Positions 31,501 through 43,500 of a DNA stretch of 64,000 nt are shown in pieces. The position numbers and the translations under genes were made by a program. Below the pieces are notes generated by a model. The model worked only from the letters and a program-made list of their open reading frames with translations. It ran no database searches and was not told where the DNA came from. The stretch covers positions 310,001-374,000 of the forward strand of contig CAUEEP010000910.1 of the NCBI GenBank assembly GCA_958450365.1. The letters run 5' to 3'. The stretch's first letter is position 1, and each line of letters begins with the position of its first letter. This DNA comes from Mesorhabditis belari (Eukaryota > Nematoda > Chromadorea > Rhabditida > Rhabditidae).

Positions 31501-34500
31501 TCCATTTTTGAGTCTCACACTTGTCTCACACACAAACCAAAATCCTACTACGAAAGAGGAATCCACAAATTGCCTGTAAAATGGGCAGAATTCGTCAATA
31601 ATAATGGAGATTATTTGGAATGAATTGATGCTTTTATGTTGAACAAAACTTTAGTTCAAAGTCCAGCAGTTTTCGATTCACCAACCCGATACAAAACAAT
31701 TTTTCAATCATTATTCGGAATTAATGAGTTAATCAATGAAGATATAACAAAAAATGACTAGAATGACTAAAGATTAGAATTAAATCATTGATTAAACTTG
31801 GCATATCATTCGGAATCTCATCATCTTCATCGAAAATCTAAGCCTTGACTTGATCTGGTCAGGCTAACAGCAGCCCGAATCCGGCAAAGCTGGAAAAGCC
31901 CGAATAAATTAAACATTAAACACAAGTTTAGTTAGTTTCAATTACATTTTTTAGTTCTTTCGAAAATTCTTGGAAAAAGATCGCGTTTACATCAAGCCAT
32001 TGCTTATCGCCAACTATCGACAACTCGAGGCTGACATTGTCGTTCAGCATCAACGAATGGAAATTGATGAATACGCGTGTAATATCAAGTGAGTGCCAAA
32101 AAGAGTGCTATTGCTCAAGCTAGGCTTAGGCTCAGGCTCAGGCTTAGGCTTAGGCTCAGGCTTAGGCTTAGGCTCAAGCTTAGGCTTAGGCTGAGGCTTA
32201 GGCTTGGCTTTGGCTTGGCTTTGGCTATTGCTCAAGCTACTGCAAAAAGATTCTCAACAAGCCTAAGTTGCTAAGCGCAACGCCGATTCTGGCTCAACCC
32301 AATCACAATACTCAACGTAAACCTCGAATTTTAGGGGTCAGGGTGGCTCATTCGCCGGCCTTCCCACCGTCTCCTCACTCGCCGACATGGCCCACCATCC
32401 CGGTCTTCCCAAGTCGAAATCCGAGGCCATTCTCCTACCTCGCGTTCACGACACGTACGCTATTGGGCAATTTTTTGTGAAGATGCTCAACGAGCCTAAG
32501 TTGCTACGCACAACGCCGATTCTGGCGAGGAAAGCTGCGGGTAGAGGGTAGGCAAAAGCGGAGATGAAATGGTGGAGTCTTTTGGAATGAGTCATCACTT
32601 TTTTTGGCTTCACCTTGTGAGCAAATGAGTCTGTTGTGCTGTTTTTTTTTGCTTCTAGGAAATCTTTTGATTATTCTTAATCCACGATCTTCCGAAAAGA
32701 AACAAAAAAGTCAGTCACTTTGTGGTGAAAGTCTCACGATTATATCACACTTCTATATAGTTAGAGTCTCTGGAAAGCTTAATGTCTTGCAGGAACTAGT
32801 AAACCTGCAAAGTAAACTAGTGAAGGTTCAAGGCAAGGATCAATTGAAGCAAAAGATACCGTACCTCATTGAATAAATCTCACTAGGAAACCCATTGAAG
32901 TTATTTCGGGAGCGATCTGATTCCGAGGTGCAAACACCAAAAGATACGCAAAAAGGGACTGTTGGGTCAATTATTCAATAGTAAACAGGTTCTAAAAAAC
33001 AAAAACTCGACTGTGGACTGCTCGGACAGTAGATCCGAATCAGAGACAAAGAATCCGGGATACTAATTGGCTAACACACTATCTACTAGGCTACCGAGGG
33101 ATAGTAATTGGCTCGAAGCAACACCTTAAGTAGGCTAGCTTGCTGTTGGCTTGCTTGCTGCTTGCTTGCCGAAACTTTGACAGCTTATATCTCGAAAATG
33201 GTTTATGATAATAGATAAGTAGATAAGTAGGATTTGAAAGGAATTTCGGGATGCCCTTAGGGAATCAGATCGCTCCTGAAATTCAATCTAACTTCAAAGG
33301 GTTTCCTGGTCGAAACAGAGATCTTCCTCAGTCAGATTGATTGATTTTCTATGCCAGATATCTCGCGTTTGCGTAGCAAAAACCAAAAATTGATTCGGAA
33401 TCCCAATGGCTGGCTTGATAAGATGAACTTAGGCTCGCGTAGCATAAGTCGATGCCTTTTCCTTGTTAGGAACAAAGGCATTATCTCTCACCATCTTCTC
33501 CACAAATTGTAGATTGTAGCACAATCTTTTTTGTATTTCATCAAACCCTCTACCTGCCTCAAAAAACACTTTCCAAAATTAACAAGCGCATAGATGTCGT
33601 TGAGATCTTCATTGAAAAGCTAATCTAAGAAGATGAATTCAGGATTCATGATGCTTTCTCACCGGAGCCAACGGAACGATCGAATTTGTTGCCCGTTCCC
33701 CCGCCATCACAACGATCAATCCCAAGAAATGAAAGTCTTTCCGGTTTTGTTCGTGAAGCTTTTGAGACAGCTGCCCAGAAGCAAGGACGAGGATCACTCA
33801 GAGATAAGGTTTGGAAAGGAATTCGGAAAGCGAACAGTACGACAGCTTTGATTTGTGTGTGTTCTTTGAATGGGTTAGTGTTGACAGAGATCTTTACAGT
33901 AAGATCTTTGAGAAATTCAAGTTCTCGTGCATAAAGGTCGTTTCAAAAGCTTGTTTTCTAAGCTTTTCTAAGCTTTCTAAGCCAACGCATTTCGGCTCTA
34001 ATCCTTTTTTCATAGTTTTAACGACACTTCAAACTTTCTATTGATACTAGGTGGAGCTTGATTGGATCAATCAATTTAGAAAAATCAATGCCTTTTTCGT
34101 TTGACTGCAGTAAAACCCGAGTAGATTCAATGAAATGAATAGCTCTAATCGATTCAATGAAATGAATAGCTCTAATCGATTCAATGAAATGAATAGCTCT
34201 AATCGATTCAATGAAATGAATAGCTCTAATCAATTGGCCGACCTTAAAAACGCTCGGGTACAAATTCACAGCTGAACAACTTCTTTTTGTAACATCAAAA
34301 TTGCAAAAGAAGAATCCTTGTGTAAATAAATGGCGAGATGTAAATAACCGGCGAGATTCATGCACACTTTTGCAAAGATCAAAAGCTTTGCCCAAGTCCT
34401 GGCTTGAACCAGGTTGAGCTCGAAAAAGTTGAGAGCCTAGCGCACTTACCACTTGGTCACTTACCACTTGGTCACTTACCCCTTGGTCACTTACCATTTG

Positions 34501-37500
34501 GTCACTTACCACTGGATGACAGATCTTCGAAAAACGCAATACCGCTTGATGCTCGCGCGGTCAAATAAATAGCGCAAAACGCAAAAACTTTTTTTTACGC
34601 ACAAACTTTAAAAGGATTTAAATCGAAATTTTGAACCCATTAAACAAAAACGACTTAGATATTCGGAATCAACGAAAAATTTGCTACTAAATAGGCTAAG
34701 TTCCACTTTGAAACTCGGTGGTAAATAAACAACAATCCCTAGTAGAGGCGAAGGAGTGGTTAGCACTGAGTTTTCTTTCGCGTTTTCTGCAAATGCTCAA
34801 ATTACTCAAACTGCGAACTATGCTCAAATTTTTGGGGATAAATTTCTGCCCAGATTTCTTGTATTTTAATACAATTTCTTTATTAAACCATTTCGTCACT
34901 TAAACAGTAACAAAATGGAGAGAACAAGCTCTGACTTGAGCGTATTGCCTCTTGGTCCTCCTAGAGATCCTCCTGTGATCCTAGAGATCCTCCTGTGGTC
35001 CTAGAGATCCTCCTGTGGTCCTAGAGATCCTCCTGTGGTCCTAGAGATCCTCCTGTGGTCCTAGAGATCCTCCTGTGATCCTAGAGATCCTCCTGTGGTC
35101 CTAGAGATCATCCTGTGGTCCTAGAGATCCTCCTGTGGTCCTAGAGATCCTCCTGTGGTCCTAAAGATCCTCCTGTGGTTTGGTATCATGCGAAAGCTTG
35201 AAGTGTACTCGTTTTGTTAAAGTATGTAAAAGGTTAATAATATTAGAGACTTTTATCGAACAATTGACAATTGATTGACAATTGACAACAATTGACAACC
35301 GCAAAGAACACAGACGAGTCAGCTATCATTTGCCTGTTGTCGCCGATTTTGCATATTAGAGATGCTCGCATTCATTCAGCAGATCCGTCGAAAAGCATTT
35401 ACTAACAACCTAGGATTACTGTAGCTAACAAAATGCTCATTTTATGCCTTGTCGTTGTCCCCACATCCCCATCGATCCCTTCATCATCACCATGTGAGTA
35501 ACCAGGTGTTTCAAAATTTTCTTACTAATTTTCAAAACTTCAAAAACACTTCTGGGTGCTATCTTTCTTGTTCTTTAAGGTGTATTTTGGGTTTGTCAAA
35601 GTGAAACACACACTTTCTGATGAACAAACACACACACACACACACTTTCTGATGAACTAAACTAAACTTTAGAAAAGGGAGTCCACCAGAAACGATATGT
35701 TTCTCTCCTTGAACACAAAGTACACCCCAAAAACAATTCTTCCATTTGTCACGGGTTTTTGGGCGTTTCAATCGTGTCGTCAGTTAGTAAATGTCTCTTT
35801 TGGGTTAAGGTGTTTTAAACTTGTTTTTTTTTATTTTGGGTACATTGTTCTCTTGCTTAAATGTTATTGTTGTTAAATTGGCGGCTTAGTCGACTGTTTA
35901 GTCCAAAGTCTTTAATAATAACGAAAGAATGTCAACTGGGTTTGGTAGCCAAATGACCATTCATGACAAACGTGACAAAATGGCCAAACGTGGCACGTGT
36001 CACGAGTTCATATGCAGAAATCAACGCCGATTCCGAATCTGCTTTTCTGCTATTGAGCACTATGTCAAGAGTTATAAGCGTGCAAAGTTTTAGATGAAAT
36101 TTGAAAAAGCACAGTCTGAGTTTATAAACAGTTTCTCAGAGACTTTAAAGAGCAGTGGTGGCCGAATGTAAGTGAGCTAGAATCCGAGGCAAAGAGTTCG
36201 AGTCCCTCTACTTCGAGTCCCTCTACTTCGAGTCCCTCTACTTCGAGTCCCTCTACTTCGAGTCCCTCTACTTCGAGTCCCTCTACTTCGAGTCCCTCTA
36301 CTTCGAGTCCCTCTACTTCAGCCCCTACTCAGTCCCTCTACCGAGTCCCCTACCGGTCCCCCTTCGAGTCCCTCCACCCCCTCCCCACGCCCCCCCCCTC
36401 GGTCCTCTCTCCCTCTCCCCCTCTCCATCCCTCTCCAGCCCTCCTTCGAGCCCTCTACTCGTCCCTCTACTCGAGTCCCTCTCTGTCCCTCTACTTCGGC
36501 CTCTTTGATCCTCTTTCGAGTCCCTCTACTTCGAGTCCCTCTACTTCGAGTCCCTCTACTTCGAGTCCCTCTACTTCGAGTCCCTCTAGTTCGAGTCCCT
36601 CTAGTTCGAGTCCCTCTAGTTCGAGTCCCTCTAGTTCGAGTCCCTCTAGTTCGAGTCCCTCTAGTTCGAGTCCGCCGTTCGACTTTTTTCTTTTGCTTTT
36701 TTCGGTAGCCTAGTTTGACTACAGTTACGACAGGCACAAGGCATAAAAGCCAAAAACACACAATTTGTATCCTCACAAGGCAAAAGATCAAATTTGAACA
36801 AGCATTGAATGAGAGAACTCGAATGAGACTCGCTCATTGTCATTAATGTCGAAGTCTTGTTTTTTTGAATTTTAATGATAACTGTTTGGTGTTAAATTTC
36901 AGTTTTTTGTCTACTAGTTGATAAGAGTCTGATGTTTAAATTGAAGAACTTAAAGAGAATTCATTTTGAGCTGAGTACTTGAGTGCAGTTTTGTTGTAGT
37001 CAAGGTAAGCGTACTGGGGTATTGTGACATTCTTTAAAGTCTCATTTTCGATCTCTTACTATTAGTTTATAGGCACAGTATGTCATATTAGAGTATTCAA
37101 TTTAAAAAAATTGAAGATGAGTATTAGAAACCTTGAATTATTGTAGGAAACGGTAGGATTTCAAGGGCTTTAAGGTACTCAGGGTAATATAACATTCTGA
37201 CGTTTCAAAAGTCACAATAACTGGTTAACTGGTTAACTACTGTATTACTATTTTAATTCAAATCACTAAAATATATAATAAACACTAAGAATTTAGAAAT
37301 AGGATACGTTTTTGAGCTAGATTCCAGCTTCTAGTTCGATACTAACTACTCAACTTATAGAGACCGAGTAACAGTTTCCGAGTAACTTTTGTTGCTCAGG
37401 TGCCTTACTTTCCGAGTAACTTGGTTGCTCAGCTGCCTTACTTTTTGAGCTAGATTCCAGCTTCTAGTTCGATACTAACTACTCAACTTATAAGTAGTAT

Positions 37501-40500
37501 CCGAGTAACAGTTTCCGAGTAACTCAGCTGCCTTACTAGCTTGTTGCTCAGCTGCCTTACTAGGTCATGAATGATGGTTTATAAGCTAGCTTTAGAAGCT
37601 AACTTAGAAGCTAACTTTAGAATCATTAGCTTTAAATAGATTAAAACAAAAGACTCAAACCCGTACCAACTCAAAAATTGACTAGTGGAAGTTTTTATTG
37701 AAAAGTTTGATAGGGTAACGAGAAGTCGAATCACTATATGCTGCTGATTAAAGAGTTAACTATTAAGATTTCTTCATATTTTAATTAGATAAATTGGATA
37801 AATGATGCTAAATTAAACATTAGATAAATGATGCTAAACTAGTGTGTTTCAATGTTGATTCCCTCTCCTTCTATCAAATCTTTTCATAAAACGGATCTGC
37901 TGTGTGAAAAGTTTTGTTTTCAATAGTCACCGATAGCATAAATGTTGTGCAGAGGGAGGTTGTAGAAAGAAAAAAAAGCAAGAAAAAGCTTTTAAAGCAA
38001 AAGCCCATGCAACCGGTCTTTTTTTGACTTCTTTGTTAGCATTTTGCATCATTTTTCTTCTCAGGACTTCGACTACGGAATGGATGGAAGAAGGAATTTC
38101 CGACAAAGGGTTTGTGTCGATAAAAGGCTCGTTTTTATCGAAAAGCTGAAAACTTGTAAACGTTTATGATCTGGTGCACTGAAACTAGCTGATTTAAAGT
38201 GCCATTTTTCGGCTAATTCCTTTTCTAAAGAGGTTTAGTCTAGAAAAATACCGTAATCGAGCAACCGGCTTACTTCGAACAACCGGCTTACTTCGAACAG
38301 CCAGCTTACTTCGAACAGCCAGCAGATCAAAATCAGCCAAATTTTGTGATCTTAGACTGAGGCTTGTCATTTTTTATCAAATTTGCCTAATTTTTAACAG
38401 AATCGTGTAATTTCTCATCAAAATTAAGCTAATTAAATGCAAATTGACAGTCAGATTACAGTAGTTATTCAAAAAATAGAAAAACATGAAGAAACACACT
38501 TTAAACTGCCTACTGTAGCAAAAGTTGAAATTTTTCAAAAAAACAACCAGATTCCGGATGTCTAATACAAGTTATTTAATGCTTAAACTCAAAAACAAAG
38601 ATTCAAAGATCCAAAAACAAAGATGTGCCAGCTTATGAATGTTTACAATTTTGAAAACTCTTTGATAAACGAGCCAATTCGAGTCAAGCAGATCAGCTGA
38701 TCAATCAGCTGATCTATCCGATCAAATTTCCCCGAATCGATCTGTCCTTCACGACTTCTCCTATTGCTTGTGTTTTGCTTTTTTTTTTGCTTGTGTTTTG
38801 CTTTTTTTCGCATGCGTACATGTGGCAAATCTTTTCCTGAGTTTCTTTTTAAAAAACAAGTTTCCTCAATGTATTTTATTCTGAAATTTTCAGCGTCGCT
38901 CTCTCTACAGCCGACATTTGTTGGATCTCGACTTTTGCGAAGATGATGTGAGTTTGAAAAATTGCTCAAAGAAGTTTATTTATTCTGAAATTTTGCGGAC
39001 AAAAATGAAATCATGTGATCTGTACCCCAAAATTAGCTAGTTATTCGTCAATTCTTCTGTTTTAAGGAAGTAATCTTCAATCTTTCAATTAAAAGCCCAA
39101 TGGAGAAATCCAAAGGAAACTATTATTGATAAGTTTACAGAATGGACCTACAACACAAATCATAGTTAGCCAAAAAAAACTTAAAAACAAGTGTGAATCG
39201 AAAGCTCTAGAGCTCAAGTTCTAGTTCTAGGGCTAAAGTTCTAGTTCTAGAACCAAAGTTCTAGTTCTAGAGCTAAAGTTCTAGTTCTAGAGCTAAAGTT
39301 CTAGTTCTAGAACTTGTGGGCCACTAGGGAAAGGCAAGCATGGCTTTTTGGCTTTTTGAAACGACCCATCTTATAGAATGGACCACGCTGAGTTCGAATC
39401 TGCTTTTAGTTTTTGCCCGCGAGGCCTGTAACGCAAAATACCTGGCTTAAAAGTTTTGGATACATTTTTGATCCCCCTGAGCCTATTTGTGGCCTCCACG
39501 CCATCCCTTAAAATATGGCTGCGTTGCCTAGGGATAGCGCTAGGGGGTTCTTTGCCCCGGTTCGATCCCCCTCACGTCAAACTTTGGAGGCAAAAATTTG
39601 ACCTAGACTAGAATCGAACCCTGGTAGGCTTCAATGAACGGCTGCTGCTCTACCATTAAGCCATGCCCGCAACTGCCTCAAACCCTACCTCAAATAGAGA
39701 TCAAAAAGCACCCAAAACTTTGAAGCCAGATATCCTGTGTTACAGGCATCAAGAGCAAAAACTAAAAGCAGATTCGAACTCAGCGTGACTGATTCTATAA
39801 GATGGAACTGGTTCCATTCCGAAAGACCACGCCAAGTGCATGCCTTTCCATAGTCAGTGTCAGGCAGGGATGTTCTAGACTTGAATTTTCAAGGCCAGAC
39901 TAGGCCAGTTAAGATCAGAAGGACCTAAAGTCAGGGACGGAATTTGTACTGGCCGCCTGGCCAAGCCCAAGCCAAGCCCTAACCTTAACCTGATCCTAAA
40001 CAGATCCTGACTTTGGTTTGGGCTAACCCTGGCTTAGCCCGGATTACAATTTCTAGAATCCAATTGGTCCAATACTTGTTTCACTGTGTTTCACAAGTTG
40101 TTTTGCAGTTTTGCTTTCAAGAACATTTCCTAGATACTAGATAGTTATTATTAGTGGCACAGATAAATCACCTCTGGACACTGACTAGGGAAAGGCAAGC
40201 ACTTGTCAAGGCAAGCACAGGGAAAGGCACGTCTTTCGAAGACGAAACCCGTTCCATCTTATAAAATCAGTCACGCTGAATCTGAATGACCCTAGTTGGC
40301 AAAAAAGATTTAAGATTTTTTTCTAGAAATCCGAAGCCACACCAATTAAACCAAAAGTAAGTGTATATGGGGTAGTTTCTGCATCAGATTTCAACGATTT
40401 CAAGATTCTTTTTATTTCAAAGATTTGGATCTTTACGGTTATCCGATGAGGTGGGGAATTAGCCGTCATGGGAGCTGCGGCACTCATTCGATTGCTTTGA

Positions 40501-43500
40501 AACTCGAGGGGTAGCTTCCTTAGGGCAGACTGGTAATTCCTAGTGATTTAGAATCACTAGGAATTGCCGGCTCAAGGCTCTTGCCGGCTCAAGGTTCTAT
40601 ACTGTCACAGGAGACCTGGAACATAGAGAAACATTCAGAAAATGTGTCAAAACACGATTTTAGACCACCGGATAACTGTAAAAATTCAAAGATTTCACCA
40701 TCAATGATTTCTCAAAAAATCTTCAGCAACCTAACATTCCGACGATCGAAATTTCCGATCCGACCACTGAGTTCAAACGGCGGGCGAGTAAAATTCAGCG
40801 CCGACGGGTAATGACGCCCCAAATCAGTGTGCATCTCTAAACTTCCCCCCTCGCTACCGTACATTCGTTTTTCGTTCATTTTGACTTTCAAATAGCCGCT
40901 AACCATTTTGCTTCTATTGAGCGCAGAGCTCTTTTTTTGAGTTGCAATTACCCGTTTATAACCTGCTCTTGGACGTAACAGGAGAACATGCCTTGCACAT
41001 AAGAGAACTTTGAGGATATCTAGCGATCTAGGTCAAACCCTGGAACCCCGAGATCCATCATTATCATGGTCCGAGGATCAGGCTCGACTCTAAATACCGT
41101 ACTAGATACAATACCGTCTTTTACATACCGGAAATACTGCAATAGTACCGCACCCTGTCGCGTAGTCGCAAGCACATTCAAAGTTCCCTCCCAAAAATGC
41201 GTCTTTGGTCAAAAATAGCTAAAATCAGGGATTTGCCACAAACCCAAGAAAAACGACCACCAACACTCCGCACCCAAGGGGGGGTACTATTACAGTTTAC
41301 GACAACACCCCAAAAGTTTATATGTAGAGATAGGGAAAGATAGAAAAAGTGAAGCAAAAAAAGGGTTTTGGTCACTTTGATCTTTGATCACTTTTAATCC
41401 AGACCTTTGAACGCGTTTTTTTGAGACCGGTTTAAAAAAAAATACCCGAATTCAGCTATTTTTACAAAAAACAGGAAGGGTTGAAAGATATATTAGTGAG
41501 GGGGGATCGAGGGGTTCACCCACATCATCTCAATCATGTAAAAAGCCTCTCTGAAAAAGTTCTCTGCTCAACAAGCCTTACTACTTACGATTTTATTACT
41601 AATATTTTTATATTTACATTTATATAGTAATATTTTTGTAATAAATATTTTAAACTAATGACAAACTGGGCTATAGTATTACCCCATTTTAGCGCACTAA
41701 ATTAAGAAACAAACCCCTTCCGGCGCACTTGTATTAAGAGAGAAATTAGAAAGGATGTGTTTCTAGATTTGGACATAATACGGTCTGACCAGAAAACCTA
41801 CCCATTCAAAACTGAAACCAAAACTGAAACTAACGGACATGTATCACTTTTTCGATCGTCACAACAACTTTAACCACGACGAAAGCGACGAAAACCAAGA
41901 AAAAACGACTCAAACTTAGACTCATGCTAAACCATGACACTCAAAGATTACAATTCCACCTTTTTACGTTCTTAAATCAAACGACGATTTCGAGATTTAC
42001 TAATATTTTTACTTTTTTTCAAATGTGAAACAATTTTTATTTGTCAATTTTTAGGAATCGGCTCCTCTGGGTGATGAATTTGACAACAATTTGACTTATC
42101 CGGCGAACAAGTTCACGAGCTTGAAAGTGGCGAAACAAATGAGAAATTATGGAAAGAGTTTAAAGGTGGGAAAGTAAATGTAAATAGTAAAGCAATGTAA
42201 ATAGTAAAGCAATGTAGCTAGTAAAGCAATGTAGATAGCAAAGCAATGTAATAGGTTGATGCATAAGTCTTTTCGTTTCTTTCGTACTTCTGTTAAAAAG
42301 TAACAAATTCACGAATTAATCTATAGTTTGCTCTATAAAAAAAGTGTTTTTTTGTTCAATTTGCATCTTTTTAAATGAATTTCGGTTCACTTTGAAGCAA
42401 ATTCGAGAGTGAAAAACGCCTTTTTCGTAAAAATCTATAAAAAACTCTACGGAAAAATTGGCTGAATGAATTTCTCTGAAATTTTGGCGAAATATCAAAC
42501 GTTTTTTTTCTCTATCTTTTATCTATTGACACGAAGATAGGTTTTCTTTAGCTATCTTTAGCTAAGGTGTCTAAACCGCATCATCGAGTTAGCCCTTTTT
42601 GACTACCCGACTTCATACTCTCAAGAAAATCCAGGCATTAAATATTTTTAAACCCGTTTTAATGTTATGTTGCAGAAAAATAATTGGTTTTTCTAATGAA
42701 ATCAACCGTAGTTTAATTCGTGCATTTGTTGGCTTGAAACGGCAGACGAAAAGGAACGAAAAGACTTATGCATCAACCCAATAGCTAGTAAAGCAATGTA
42801 GATAGCAAAGCAATGTAGATAGCAAAGCAATGTAAATAGTAAAGCAATGCAAGTGAAAGGGTTGATCTTTAATGTGATTATTAAGTCTTGATAGTTTAGT
42901 GTAAAAGTTATGTGTAAAAGTTATGTGTGTAACTCTCGAAATGTTGATAGTTAAGTGCACGATCGACGGTATTAATTCTTACTTACTTTCGAGCCACCTT
43001 CAGAACCACTATTTGCGCTTTTCAGTGAAAAACTTTTACTAGTGCATTCAATTAATGTATAACAAATTGATTTCAGCCAAAAATTTGTTATGTATTAGGT
43101 TGGCGAATTGAAAACTGCGGGACTTTGAACTAAAATTTATTCAACATAAAAGCCTCAACTCATTCCAAATAATCTCCATTATTATTGACGACTTCTGCTC
43201 ATTTTACAGGCAATTTGTGGATTCCTCTTTCGTAGTAGGATTTTGGTTTGTGTGTGAGACAAGTGTGAGACTCAAAAATGGAGGACTGGAGATGGAGACT
43301 GGAGATCCCAGTTTGAGCACTTTCTTCTAAAGAAACCCATCTTGGTGTCAATAGAAAAGTTGTAGAGAATAAAAAATTAGGCTTATAACCAAATTTCCAA
43401 AAAGATACACTTAGTAGTTTCGCTTAAAATGCAAATTTTGTTGCAAGTTTTGTAAAGATTCGTAAATTTGGCATTTCTTGAAAACCAGTTTTTGAATCGT

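Larger units (their letters stand above)
39330..39865. mobile_element. Palindromic element of about 535 bp with a tRNA-like sequence in each arm
   Basis: Outer arms (ACTAGGGAAAGGCAAGCATG... and ...GCATGCCTTTCC) and inner blocks ('CTGAGTTCGAATCTGCTTTTAG', 'TGTAACGCAAAATACCTGGC') mirror one another. This is the fullest copy of the 'CTAGGGAAAGGCA' family whose single arms are at 1.2, 5.2, 33.4 and 40.2 kb. Confidence 0.75.

Noticed and set aside
33837..34044. Exon 15 ending at the GTACGA donor at 33837
   Set aside because: That donor leaves phase 1, which makes exon 17 run into a stop. The stronger GTAAGA donor at 33899 leaves phase 0 and keeps exons 16-18 open. It remains the least certain junction.
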